Positions 24,300 to 36,590 of a stretch of 64,000 nucleotides of DNA are shown here, one piece after another. How positions within the stretch are numbered: position 1 is the stretch's first letter; each line of letters starts with the position of its first letter. The notes beneath the pieces were generated by a model. It saw only the letters and a list, made by a program, of their open reading frames with translations, made no database searches and was not told where the DNA came from. Made by a program: the position numbers and the translations under genes. Source of the DNA: Antitrichia curtipendula (taxonomy: Eukaryota; Streptophyta; Bryopsida; Hypnales; Leucodontaceae); contig OX579633.1 of NCBI GenBank assembly GCA_951230915.1, positions 28,244,574 to 28,308,573 on the forward strand. The letters run 5' to 3'.

Positions 24300-24430
24300 A
24301 GTATCCAAGAACGTTAATTCTAGGCACGACTCGGCCACTTTCTTAAGTCCCACGGCAGTTACACCATTGCATCCATTGATCTTGAGTTCCTTCAAGCAAC
24401 TCCGACCCAGCGTGAGAGTCTTGAAGCCAC
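24300..24430 (-). pseudogene. F-box/LRR gene fragment, second exon
   Basis: Reading right to left, an acceptor (CTTTCTGCTCACTGCCAG) at 24431 precedes a frame reading GFKTLTLGRSCLKELKING, then CNGVTAVGLKKVAESCLELT, the repeated pattern of cysteine-containing leucine-rich repeats (AMN1/RNI type). It joins in phase to the donor at 25776, giving NCKGGFKTL. After LELTFLD the homology ends and a stop follows, so the gene is truncated. Confidence 0.6.
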
Positions 24431-24929
24431 CTGGCAGTGAGCAGAAAGTAACAACTGATGTTTAGAACTTCCAGAATCAAACAATTGGAGAAGATGGACT
24501 TAACCCCAAAGTGACATTCAATTTCTGGGGTTCAAAAACATCATTGCTTTTGAAGCTTTATGGATCTAAATGTCTTCAAGTTATACAAATCTCAATTGTA
24601 CAAACGTGTAGTGTACATGTTGTAGATGACATGTACGAAATTTGAAGTCAATTGGCTACATAGATTGCAAGATCATAATGTTTTAGTGTTGAAAATGGAT
24701 GCTGAAATTTTCCCAAAAACACATTTGGAGGTGAAATTTGATTTCTAAACCTACTCAAATGAAAAACCTTTACATTACAAAATGATTCAAAACTAGTATA
24801 CAAACACATTGGTGGAAAAAAACCCCATTCAATTGACTCATTGTGTCTACAAAACGGCTTTGAAATGTCAAAAATCAGCAAGAAAAATTGCAAAAAATAG
24901 ATCTAAAGCTGAACCTCCTTCTACTAGAA

Positions 24930-25430
24930 TGCTTCTCTGTCACTCATTAATTCTTGGATTAACATGAAATTTTAGCCACACAAACTAGACTAGTATGCGC
25001 AATTTTTCCAAAAAGAATTATTGAAAATGGACTCTGCATGAAGAAGAAACAAGTCGCCGAAGTTCACTATACTCCAAAAATGGCAGGATTTGGAACTTCG
25101 AATTGCTCCCAAACATTCAAAACAACTTGGATTGACATGAAAACTTTGCCACAATAACTATACTTCAAGGGGAACAAAACCCAATTTTTTTTTATTGAAA
25201 ATAAGCAATGGATGAAGGAGATACAAGGCCCCGAAGTTGCAGCCCTAAAATACAATTTGGTGAACTCAAATTGAAGTTGTGAACTTCGATTGGCTTCCAA
25301 AAAATCAATAAGCCTTGGATTAATCTGAAAATTTTACTACACAAACTAGAGGGGAGAACGCAACTTTTCCAACAAGTTTTATTGAATTTGGACCTTGGAT
25401 GCAAAAGTTACAGCACTTTGAACTGGACTT
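24930..25430. repeat. Degenerate tandem repeat, about 180-bp period
   Basis: Three diverged units share, in order, CTTGGATTRAYMTGAAA, an ACACAAACTAGA-like phrase, a CAATTTTTCC-like phrase and TTATTGAA. CTTGGATT occurs at 24953, 25126 and 25314 (spacing 173 and 188). It lies inside what would be the intron of the F-box/LRR fragment. Confidence 0.55.
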
Positions 25431-25775
25431 GAAATTGTGTGAGGACACTTTCCGTCCTCTTTGTCACTTTGGGGTTAATGCTGGTGTCAGTCAACTGCTC
25501 TTGCAAGGAGGTGAGGGTGTTGTGTTTTCTGAAGTGAGCATCGAGAGCAAGGTTGCTCAAAAGTCAACAAACCGCCAAAGAGAAACTCCTTGGGGAACTT
25601 AGTTAAAATGGTGCTATTCCGCAACTTTGGCACTTTTACAATTTAGACCACATGGTCTAAAATAGGATATGAAATATGACATTTTAATGAAATTTCCTAT
25701 TATTCAAAAAGTAAGCTAGTGTTCCAATTATTATAAGTTTAAATCCTGAAGTAGATTATTTAGAAGGACACAAAC

Positions 25776-26085
25776 CTTTGCAGTTGTTGAGGTTCAAATG
25801 TTCCAGCTGTTGAAAGCTATGCATCACTAAGTTGAGGTTGCCGTCCTTCCAATCAAGGTAAAAGGACCATCTAGCATGTTCGGACATGTCCAGGTTGGTC
25901 AAGGAGGAGAAGCGAGCTACAACTCGTTTTAGCATGAGAGGCCCTAAACGCAAACACATGCTCTTCTTGCCACTGTCTTAGATGGACTTCCATTGCTCGC
26001 ACACAACCGCACAAGCATCTCTATCATACAAGAATTTCAGCTTTGACAAGACTGGTTGTAGGTTGTCATCTGGGAGTTTTGCATT
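25776..26085 (-). pseudogene. F-box domain exon of the F-box/LRR fragment
   Basis: Minus-strand frame reads NAKLPDDNLQPVLSKLKFLY then DRDACAVVCEQWKSI, a clear F-box (LPDDxLxxILxKL, VCxxW), then a TAA at 25978-25980, then RFSSLTNLDMSEHARW and HLNLNNCKG as the first leucine-rich repeats, ending at a donor (AAAG|GTTTG). F-box/LRR proteins are the substrate-recognition part of SCF ubiquitin ligases. The stop sits where the family has a polar residue. The exon is cut on its upstream side by the MITE at 26088-26873, beyond which the frame seems to continue (26876-26925: PKNEATEPNI). Confidence 0.6.
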
Positions 26086-26087
26086 TA

Positions 26088-26873
26088 AGGTAGGCACCCC
26101 CAAAATGGCACTTGACCTTAAAGCGCCATCTACAAGTTATGTACATTTCCAAAATCAGTTAAGGTAAACCAGCCTATGACAGGCAGAATGACTGATTTGG
26201 TATGTTGTCATTAGCAAAATAAAATCAGATTTTTTTCTAGCAGAGACAACTTTGAGAAATGAAAGAAGCAGTTAAAATTTTAGTTTTTGGACAAAATAGG
26301 AATTTGTTATGAATTTTTTAAGTATTTTTCCAAAACAGTCTGTAGACTATCTGAAATCAATAAAATATGTCTTCATGATGGTCATCTTACCACCTAATGC
26401 AGTCTTCAGATTTCCTAACACAACCACAAGAATTTTTAATGTGGCCATCACACAAAGGAATAAAAAAAAACTTCTTTATGATGAGTTTACACTCACAATG
26501 TGTAAGTGTCCTATGACAGTCATTACTAATTCTATCACAATCACCTAATGCACTAATGTGGTCCACTAACCAACCTAATTAAATTGTAGAAGCAAAAATC
26601 TGAAATGGATTGTAATGGGGGGTTATGTAGATGTCTGCATTAGACAGTTGGCCTGTCATAGGCTGGTTTACCTTATGTACCTATTTGGATGGAGCGCTTT
26701 CAGAAACAAACTTTGACCCTTAATAACTTTTGCATACAGTGTCCAAATGCCACGTTCTCTGGTGCGTTGGAACCTCCTTTCACTTGCCAATAAGAATATA
26801 TGAAAATTTGACCAGTCTAATAGCAATAACTAGGCTCAGTAGCAAAAAGTGGCGGTTTTGGGTGTACCCACCT
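26088..26873 (+). mobile_element. MITE with AGGTAGGCACCC ends (family M5), inserted in the F-box exon
   Basis: Left AGGTAGGCACCCCC, right GGGTGTACCCACCT, TA on both sides (26086-26087, 26874-26875). A partial copy is at 62868-63130 (shared phrase ACTTTGACCCTTAATAACTT). This copy contains another MITE at 26162-26673. Confidence 0.7.
26162..26673. mobile_element. MITE family M4 (AGGTAAACC ends), nested in M5
   Basis: Ends AGGTAAACCAGCCTATGACA and its complement, with a TA on both sides (26160-26161, 26674-26675). The related M5 copy at 62930-62950 reads CAGTTATGTACC, the uninterrupted site with one TA. A second M4 copy is at 63271-63816. Confidence 0.85.
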
Positions 26874-26925
26874 TATATTGGGCTCTGTTGCTTCATTCTT
26901 TGGAAAGTAGAAAACAGGACATCAT

Positions 26926-27239
26926 CTGGGACCATTGCCCAACTATGAAAATACTTGACACAATGAACTACATTGATAATTGCCATAGTAAATGTTTTGT
27001 CATATTGTAGGAGCTATCATGTTAGTTGATACATTATTAATTATTGAATTTGTGTGCCACATGTCACCACATTGTCAATGACTTGGAGAAAAGCTGACCT
27101 AGGAAAGATATGTTGTACCATTTCCATTTTGATGCGATGAACCAGATGGCCCATTATGGTAGTCCAAAGGGGAAGGAGAAACAGAACGACACGCCAATAA
27201 GGTTACCATGTAGAATTACGAGATTCAGTCAGTTGGAAG
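26926..27239. other. Noncoding, nothing recognised
   Basis: No gene. Possibly the upstream part of the F-box/LRR gene, but no conserved segment was seen. Confidence 0.3.
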
Positions 27240-27649
27240 GAAGGACATAACATTCAGTAGCAGAGGGAAGGGCTGCCTTCCCCCTCACAGAATGGTGTGG
27301 AATATTTCACACCATTTCATCCGCCGGATGATATGGTGTGGAATATTCCACACCATCAGTAGCTATGGGGACACGCGTCGAAATTTGTCAGAGGGTAAGT
27401 CAGTTGGCTGCAACTGTACAACAATCATTAAAAATTATAACAAAACCAATGTCCCGACACCCATTAAATCAAACACACAATAATCAGCATTCTACACCTA
27501 TAAATTGCATGTTTTGAAAACTTAAAACATCATTGGTTTTGTATGAATGCAAGCCAAAAGCATGATTCATTATTTTTCTAACTTTTGGCTTGCATTCATG
27601 TAAAACAAATACTATATTGAGTTTCCGATGGTAAAGAAAGCTATATATA

Positions 27650-28220
27650 TACACTTGGAGTGGTATGAGGTAGAACAGCCCATGTGGGATAAACAAGTTA
27701 GAATTTGTTGTTTGTGAAGCACTCATAGTTAAGTCAAAAACAAATAATTTTGTTAAAATTGAAATTTTAGACCTTATTTAGGCATAGTAGAATGATTCTT
27801 CTCAAAAAACTTTGAACTAAAAGAAGTTGGTAAGTGAAGATAAGTTTCACCTCCAAAAATCCGTTTGGAATTTTGAATATCCAATCAAAAGTTATGGACA
27901 AACTTGAGAGAGGGGCTGGAATGGACAATTTCTTTAACATTTTTCCAACCCCTCTCTCAAATTTGTCCATAACTTTTGATTGGATATTCAAAATGCCAAA
28001 CGGATTTTTGGAGGTGAAACTTATCTTCACTTAACAACTTCTTTTAGTTTAAAGTTTTTTGAGAAGAATCATTCTACTATGCCTAAATGAGGTCTGAAAT
28101 TTCACTTTTAACAAAATTATTTGTTTTTGACTTAACTATGAGTGCTTCACAAACAAACAAATTCTAACTTGTTTATCCCACATGATTTGTTCTACCTCCT
28201 ACTAACCCATGTGTATATAA
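27650..28220. mobile_element. Foldback element, copy 2
   Basis: Two arms of about 275 bases meet near 27935. The arms are so alike that both strands encode the same short peptide (KISFTSKNPFGILNIQSK). Landmarks: CCTCCAAAAATCCGTTTGG, CATAGTTAAGTC, CATGTGGGATAA. Confidence 0.85.
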
Positions 28221-28386
28221 AGAGTGTCTTCTCACTAAGAATTTCAAAATGAGTTATTGATGGCAAATGGTAAGATTACAATAGTGTATTACTCATTAGA
28301 TTTTTAGTGTTTTTGGCAAACTAGATTTGTATGTTTGGTCCTAAAATTAACAAAAGAAAGTGGAGAATATCATAATTTACTGTCAC

Positions 28387-28390
28387 TATC
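28387..28390. repeat. Target-site duplication TATC, left copy
   Basis: TATC here and at 46010-46013. The unoccupied related site at 12753-12756 reads TGTC once, in an otherwise gap-free 34-base alignment. Confidence 0.85.
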
Positions 28391-28418
28391 AACACCGAAT
28401 CAGACATTCTTGCACTTG
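28391..28418 (+). repeat. Left terminal inverted repeat and subterminal CAAGTGCAA motifs
   Basis: AACACCGAATCAGACATTCT continues to CTTGCACTTG. Directly inside, CCAAGTGCAATG makes a small inverted pair with the TIR end, then CGTACG follows. Such repeated motifs are candidate transposase binding sites. Confidence 0.8.
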
Positions 28419-28912
28419 ACCAAGTGCAATGACCGTACGCAACACTATTTATTGAAAATTGATTTTCAAAAAATTGGGTAGCTCCCATTTTTTCAGGAAC
28501 ACCTTTTTTATGTTACATCATGCAATATTTCAATTTAGCATAGGAATTTTTTACAAAGGTGCATTTAAGTGTTTTTTTTTGTTCAACGAATTACAAACAC
28601 ATCTTTATGACATCTCAATCACTTTTTTATCTTTCATGTACCAATCTCTGAACAATGTATCCTACAATTACATAATTATTCAACCATTTTCATAGCAACA
28701 TCACATGTACACCGTTTATCATTATAAATAATGAAAGATTTATTTAGAAAACCAAATTTCACATTGAAGGATTGACAACTACCTTCACATTTCCAAAACA
28801 CAGGTTCACACCAAACAAAAAATGTTCACTCCAATATCCTACTTTGGTTTTATAAACTAACACACACTACTTGCATTCTCACATACCCTACACTACCATT
28901 GCAGGTAATGCA

Positions 28913-31900
28913 CTACGCTTGTTCTAGTACTGCTTCATCCGGTGTCTCCAATACTTGTGCAGATGATTGTGTCAATTCTTTTCCTTCCCTTCCATCAGCT
29001 GCCTCTGCTTCTTCAACAACACTTGGTCCACCAACTTCATTCACTAAAACTGAAGTTGTGTATTGCAGCGTCCTATCCACCATAGCACTCGCAACGGGCG
29101 TTGACACTCCTTCTGATAAAGTTGGCGATAAGGTAGGGCCTTCTAGGATAGAAACTTGGCGGTGGAACACATACTGTCTTTCTTCACCAGTCCGAATATA
29201 TCGTACGTGCTCTCTGTCATAAAAATATCCGTCTTCACTGGATACCAAATTCATGGAGTCCATCATGTTAAATGTAGATAACGCTGACATGGGTTCCATT
29301 GATGCTGGTGTAACTTCAATTTCTCTCATGACAACTGCAACACCTTCCACTTCTACATTCTCCACATCATCAGTATTTCTTGTTGGAACATAATTATGAT
29401 CTTCTTCCATTTCAATGGGAGTCCGCTCCATCCCCACGCACTTCATCCATGGCATTTGTGTCTACAGAACCTAGACTTTGGCCACCACTAGGTAAATCGT
29501 CTGAGTGCGTTCTTTCAGACTCTGTATCAACTGATGAGGCTCCCGAATCAATTGCAGTCTGCTTGCCCTTCCGTTTGTCCCGTATAGACACTTGAAATCT
29601 CGCTCGTTCCTCTGATGACTCCTTCAATGGTTGCAGGATCCTTCTTGAATCACCACGTGGTACTCTCACATTCGCTTCGGGATGACTTTGATTAGGTGAT
29701 TCGTTTGTGGTATTCAACACTTGCGAAATTCTACGTTCGGCTGCTGTACTCACTGTATTCACCATTGACATTTTATCCCCGTACACCAACTGCAATGTGT
29801 TATACACAAATTGCGTTCGAGCGGTTGCTCCTTCTATAATTATAATTTCATTGCCCACGAATCCACTCTCCAGAATCCCCGGCACTGCCATGGTGATGCC
29901 CAATATCACCAGTCCCTAATTTTGTGGCAGGTACATCTGCACCATCTTCTTCAACAATGTTGGGGTCCTCTCCAACTTATCCTCCGCTCGAGGCATGATT
30001 TTTGCACTCCAAGAATCTTGAAATACCACATCCAAATCGTCTGCACTACTTGGAAGGTTCTCCATGGACCCACTCTCTTCGGGATATTGCATGATGATGA
30101 CAACGTCGCCTACAAGTTGAACTCCACGCTTTTGTTCTTCACCATGACGGAGATCATGCACATATGAAGACACAGTTTGTCGCTTAAATATTCAAGAACC
30201 CTCTAATACGTGACAACCCTATGGCACTGCCATCTTGGATTGCATTTCTTCATCAAAATACACGCCTGCCGGAAAAATGAACACAGCATTCCACCGTAAA
30301 ATTAAAGACATCCAACTCTGAAGTTGTTGCATAACCTTGCTGTAGTCTTCATCTGACCATTCCACTTCCTCCCCTCCCGAACCTCCCCATCTACAATCGA
30401 AAATCCATAAACACGGTTTTCCAAGTTCAATATACTCATTCTTGAAGAACCCTTCCCGACACCTGACGTGCAGTAATGCTTCAACATTTCCGTGTTGGAC
30501 TCCAGAGAGGGAAACTTGCCAATTCCATCGAGCATTTGATACGTCCTCCACATCCCGACCATAGCCCGCATATCCTTTGCGACCCGCTCGGATATCCACA
30601 AAGTGCTGCCGAACAAATGTTGGGATAAGTTTCTCAAAAGTGTTCAACATTTGCACCGTTTTCACTGCAGGCGAGCACCATAAAGTCTTTGCATCATTAT
30701 CCAATGTCTTCCCCATTAGAATGAACTGTCTCCCACGAGAATCTCCGTATTTGCTTGCATTTATGGCGAAGAAATCTTGTACAGATGATGGATTTACTTC
30801 TCCTGCTTGCACCATCAAGAAACGGACTTGATTTCTAACCGCATCCTTCCATTGTAATCGATCCACCACATATGCTACTGTGCCTTTCGATGGGTTTGGA
30901 GAAGCAACACTATTGAAATAGTAATGTTGCGATTCTCGCTTCCCTCCTATCACATCTTTGACAGCCATTTGCTTGACCACACGTAAATAATTCTCTGTTG
31001 AAATCCTGCTCAAAGGCCTGAACCAAGTCTTCTCCATCCTCTTCCTCTTTGAGCTTCCATCCACAGTGACATCAAGATTTTGCTCCCTTGCCATCTTCTT
31101 CCACCTCACCTCCGCCTTCTTGCTAAAAAATAATTTCCCTTCTTCATAGTCTTTGCTTCGGTAAATCTTGACTTCAATGTAACGCACTCACCGCCATTGT
31201 CAATGCCTTGGCTCTATGTACATCATCAGATCGAGTTGTTACACTTGGACTTCCACATGCTTTTCAAATGTCACGCAGCTTGATTAGATTCTTGTAATGC
31301 GTTGTGAAGAACTTGCGATCGAACTCTCTTGCATTTATTCTGACAGATGCTTCAATGTAGAACTGTGGGTTGTTGTACACCACAAACTTCGCTCTTCGTC
31401 TTTCAAATTGCGCATAGTACTCCATATCAGACAAGTTACCTCCTCTCCTTTCGCATTGTGCTCGTTTATATGCACCAATAATGTGTTGTCCGTCAACTGG
31501 CTCCCACACAATATTGTCTTCCATCCACCGCTTTCTAACCGCAGCATTTGATATAGATGGATCAGATTGACAATGCTTCAAAAAAGCGGCTTCAAATTCT
31601 CGTGCCGCATCCTCTTGACTGAAAGGAACCTCCACCATCTCCGTTTCGCCCTGCAAATCCAGATTTCTGTAGCAATAAGCTACGGGACGAAGTGTTATTG
31701 CACTAACTTCATGAGCTTCCGAACCCCTTAAGCACTCATACATTTCATTCACTTGCCATTCCATTAGCACTTTGTGATTTGTCCCCGCATTCTTCACGCT
31801 ACGAATGTTATTGATGTCCGCATTAAAGAACTCATTGTGGCCCCATATATACCCCGCTTTGTATTCACTCTCTGTTGGAAATACCACAGGGGCTTTAGGA

Positions 31901-33184
31901 ACACTTTTTAACAATGCCCGTGTACGTATCTGCTCCGGCTCCCCCTCTGAAGAATCATCATCGGAAACTGCTTCTTGCCCATCATTTCCTTGTGGAGGAC
32001 GTTCTTGTCTAGCAGCTATTTGACGACGTATTTGAGCTAATGTTCGTTTAGAAATCCTTCTCTTCTCTATTGGCCTTGTTTCAAAAGTGCTATGGTGTTC
32101 TTGAGCTTGTGAGACCTCTTCTTGTTCCGGATGACGTTGCACTCGAGTTCTTCCATGTCCTCTACCAACAATATGTCTTGTTGCAACGTCAGATCCTCGA
32201 GCCTCCATATTGGCCACTACAACACGTGACCTGTATATTTGTTTACCTGAGGCCACTCTTGGACGTATCAATCCTGATGCAACCTCTGTGACTGTTACAG
32301 GAGCTCCAACTTCACCTTCGTTTTCAAGCTCTTGGAACACTACTGCTGCATCTGGTATGGGGGGGTGCAGATGTAGTCTCCACAAGTTCCAACGATTCCC
32401 CTCCAACTTCCACCTCCACTGACGATGGCATAGTTTGGGCGTTCCCTTGTACTACTACCTCATCATGCCTCCCAACTTCAGTATCTCCCGTGGGCTCAGC
32501 AACAACATTAGATGTTGCAGACTGCAGACGCTGACGTTGAGTTCTTTGCCTTCGAGGAACTTCTTCCTCCTCTGCAAGGCTTGCTATTCCCTCCTCAATA
32601 TCAGCTCGCTTCCAGTTTCGTTTGTTCGAAGAAATCCAACTGTCATTTACCGGAACAGCTGCATCTCGATAAACTTCATTTGTGTCTTCCGGATCTCTAG
32701 ATATAAGATGCTCATTGACAACGTCAGGATTCTCTCTCGATACTTCTTCATGACTCCGAATCTCTCTATATCGAGTGCGTGCGGCGTGCAGCTGCTGAAG
32801 GGTCATCTCCTTGAACTTATGAACTGATGCTTCTCTGTGTACCCGTAGTTCTTCAGGCACATTCTTCCAATACTTTGCCAAGGTCTTCAAGCCATGGATT
32901 GGTAACATTAGTGAAAGGGGCTTTGGTGGAATTGGAGCCATCATGAGCGACTTCTTCAATTTATACTTCTCCAATGCCGTTTCAGTATTACTCACTGATA
33001 CAGTGAGCCCTCCATCTGCAATGCCTGTAAGGCCCTCAATAACTCCAAAAAAAGTCCCCAATGCAGCCCAGTAACGCCCTTCCTCGATTGGAAAATCTAT
33101 GACCCACAAAAAAATCTCCTCTGTGCCCTCCGCTACAATCCACCATCCATGCTCCAACCACTTTGAATGAACCTTCGGAGCCAT
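28913..33184 (-). pseudogene. Large element-encoded protein: ParB/DGQHR-like plus possible permuted methyltransferase-like segment
   Basis: Starts at ATG 33184 (MAPKVHSKWLEHGWW), preceded by an acceptor-like TTATTTGTAG. The frame runs to about 32350, where a run of seven G on the plus strand shifts it by one base; dropping one base joins ETTSAPP to IPDAAVVFQELE. A middle segment has NIVWEPVDGQHIIGAYKRA followed by FVVYNNPQFYIEASVRINA, resembling the DGQHR/ParB-type nucleotide-binding fold. After TGA 31264 and a one-base shift near 31190 comes KPCLWIFDCRWGG (about 30400), then ERTPTLLKKMVQMYL and LVILGITMAVPG...EIIIIEGA (29835-29990). Their order resembles motif IV, then X, then I of beta-class amino-methyltransferases, but the DPPY-type core is degenerate. 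Further stops lie at 30219, about 30192 and 29916, and a shift near 29420. The C-terminus is acidic and low in complexity. The domain assignments are inference. Confidence 0.45.
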
Positions 33185-36100
33185 GTTGACCTACAAATAA
33201 TTGAACATCAACATTTTCGTATGAGACGATGTCTTTCAACGCTCTCAAAGTTATATGCAGAAGTTTAAGACTGTATCTTCAATTATACAAAGCACAGAGA
33301 AAACACGCTACCGTTGTGGTGAGGTAAAAAACCGATCCAAATGAAGTGAAGGCCTCTAAGTAAACTAAATGTTCATGAAAGACAGACAATAATGAATATT
33401 CCAACATAAAAAATTTATACACCAAAACAATTTCTAGAAGTACATGTAGCTATATGTGAAACATCTAATGTTGTATATATGTATACAAAACAGAATACCA
33501 GTTCAGTTTCATCAAATGCACTATACTTTCAATACATAACACTATTAATATATGAAAATGTAATATATCTCTTCTCAATAAAACATAACATAAATTTTCT
33601 CACTATTATCTTAATATAATATTTTTTGTCCACCATACAAATTAAAAAAAATCTCCAAAAGTAACAAGATAAAGTACATGTTAACTTACGAGTAACCACC
33701 TAGCAACGTTTGAACTACTTAGCTCCTATTACATCACTACTATTAAAACTTTAAAATGTTCTTTTTGAAGTAATATACGGATACTGAAAGTCTGAAACAA
33801 CACCTTGCTACAGTATAATATAAGTACATGAACACTGTAATGGACAATTGCATTGAATGTCCACATCGTTTATGGATCAAAGCTATACCAAGTGCACTTG
33901 ATGGACATGACATTCAAGTGCATTTGACGGACATTAGAACTTCGCGATCAAAATTAAATAGGAAAATCACAATCAATCATTTATGAAATGAGTTATTTTA
34001 TTATAAACATGTATTACAAAGTTGATTTCTAAATATAGAATTTTACACAAACTCTAACTTCCTTTGTTTTTTTTTAAATTCCAATAGCAATTCAAGTGAA
34101 GTTGCCACCAACCTATTATCCTACGAACACTTACGAATAAAAAACTAAGATCTAAAACAAAATTTATGTAGTACAACCTAAATTAATTAAAAATTGTATT
34201 TACTTTTGTTGTCTTTAAACTTAAAACTCTTTCAATCTCTTCCGTTCATTCTTGGCAAATTTTTTCGGATACTAAACCCAAAAATAATAATTCAATGACA
34301 TGTTGAACAACATTATACAAGAGTGAGGACAAAAACCTGATGCAAATGCTATTGTTGATTTAGTCTCCAAAAACTAACATTGTATGCACGTTTGTGAAAC
34401 GCCCTCTCTTTGTTGTTTCGCCATGGTCCGTGTGTTGTTCTGCAAAAAGTACCACATCCAAAACTAATGTCAACATCTTCAACAATGCCTCACTCTATTA
34501 CCCTTACGTACATTGTGAAATTTGTTTTACTTTCCATTTACATGCTCAAGAGATACATGAAATTGTCGAATTCTCTATTTTTTTAAAAGTACAGAATACC
34601 ATTATAGAGAAATTGGCCACTCTAATTTTCAATTACCTAAAGAAAAATTATAAAATGAACAATAACATCAATTAGAATTTGAAGAACTCTTTGCAACCAC
34701 AATTTGAAGGCATAGTTCTAAATAAAATTAAAGTCAAGGTAACAAGTTGTACGTACTATTCTTCAAGCAATCACGCACTGCAATGTTCATTTGATCTAAA
34801 TCAATGAACAAGCATATGTCCTACTAAATATATGATTACAGTGGCACTCGTCATTCACGTTCATGCATGTGCACTATTATATGTTCTGAAGAAACAATAA
34901 TTGCAGTTAACAAAACCTCGTGAAAAAATTATACCTATTTGTATACTCTTGAAATGATTTTAAGCTCAAGAAAATCCTTTGATAGGGGGACAAGTAGCAT
35001 TCCTAGTTTCTACCAAAAAATTCAAAATTGTTCAATAAATACTTTCAGTGCAAGCTGTAACAAATCTAGAATAACAAAGTACTAGGTGTTCAGATCCGCA
35101 TTCTCTTCTATATACTCAAAACTCTATAGTACGAAGTTGAAAAAAAGTCTATGCATTTTATGTTTCCTATACAGAGGAACCACTTTGCAGACAATTATTA
35201 AAATGACATATACTATAGAGGCAAGGGAATTCTTTTATGACGTTGAAATTTGTAATGGACCTCATCAAGACATTTGGAATTCAGAACTTAAGAGATTTTA
35301 ACATCTACTACGTTCCATCAGAGTTCCGTTTAGATGACATTATACCTAAGTGAAGACATTGTAAATTCAAGTACTCTATTACTTGCTTATTCTTCAAAAT
35401 TTAGTTTGAAGGGTTCAAAATAATTTTGAGTTAAATTCTAGCTAATAGTCTACACACGACTAAAAAGTGCAATTTGCAATGTATGACACGTGCTCCAAAA
35501 TCTTGATATTCTACTAGATACCTTCTGTTCCGTTTTGATTATTATTGCAGAATGAATTCAAATCCACTACAAGTTTTAGACTCATGATTCATCCTGCTCT
35601 ACAGTAAAAGGCTCCAACATAGTTCTAGCATTAAAAACCATTTACCAGTAAGATGTACACGATTGGTTCATGAAGTTTTTTCATAGCCTCCAATGATGTT
35701 CAAACTATGTACATTTCAAGGGTGGACTAGTTTGGAGCCCTATGCCAGATCCACTTCAAAATTTCATAACTAATTCCACAAAGCTCCAAAAAGTACTAAT
35801 CGACTTGGGTTACATGCCAAATCTACTGTTCTTTAAGGAGAATTTACTCAAAAATATTTCAAAAAGTTTCTTCTCCCCCAATTTCAATTCCAGTCCTTTA
35901 TTGGGCAATTTATGAACCTCCTACCTTATATATGACTTATTTTTCGACATGAGAATTTTTCATTGGTGGCAGCATTTGTCACATCTTGATGTATATTACT
36001 TCATTGTGCAAGATAATCTTTCAGCCTCAAAATTATTTTTTGACATGGGGCACATGGCAAATTTCAGTACGGTGGTGCAATTCCAGTAGGGTTGCGGAGT

Positions 36101-36590
36101 TTCAGTTGCTTGGCTGAGAGTTTGAGACATCCAATTTGTACGCAACCTTGGGTACACAGTTTGGAAACTAGTTTCCAACCGTAGCCCAGAGATTTGGGCA
36201 CTACAATGTGACTTTTTTGGCGTCACCGAAGCCTGCTATTTTAACGAATGTTATCATTTAACCTAATCGCTGAACTGAGGTCAAAAAATTCCAGGTATGG
36301 GATGTCCAGGACATTTTGTCCATCAGTTGAAAAAAATATCTTGCTCAATCATGAATTCCATTTGACTCGATGTTTTGCATGTGTATTACACTCCCTGCTC
36401 CGTTTTATAGTGGTAAAGGTCATGTCCATCTTTAATCACGATTGTCGAGTTCACGATGAGATTAATGATTTAAATCACACTCAATCTTTACCAAATGAAA
36501 CCTGCTGAACTGAAAATGAAGTTTCACATGAGCACTCTACATTTAACCAATGCAAACAAATGCAAAATACTTAATGTGAACTAGTTGAAT
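33185..36590. other. Noncoding left part of the transposon centre
   Basis: AT-rich, upstream of the left gene. The first 150 bases presumably hold its promoter and 5' UTR. No gene seen; 35900-35935 contains a CCTCCTACCTTATA end like that of family M3. Confidence 0.4.

Larger units (their letters stand above)
27240..28390 (+). repeat. Repeat block R5, copy 2, left of the 17.6-kb insertion
   Basis: Aligns to 11690-12752. It begins with an inverted pair of GGTGTGGAATATTYCACACC (27294-27354), contains a small hairpin (GAATGCAAGCCAAAAG, 27544-27600) and the foldback at 27650-28220. The block resumes at 46010. Confidence 0.7.

Noticed and set aside
27767..28034. Two overlapping frames on opposite strands with the same peptide
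   Set aside because: They are the two arms of the foldback element read on both strands, not genes.
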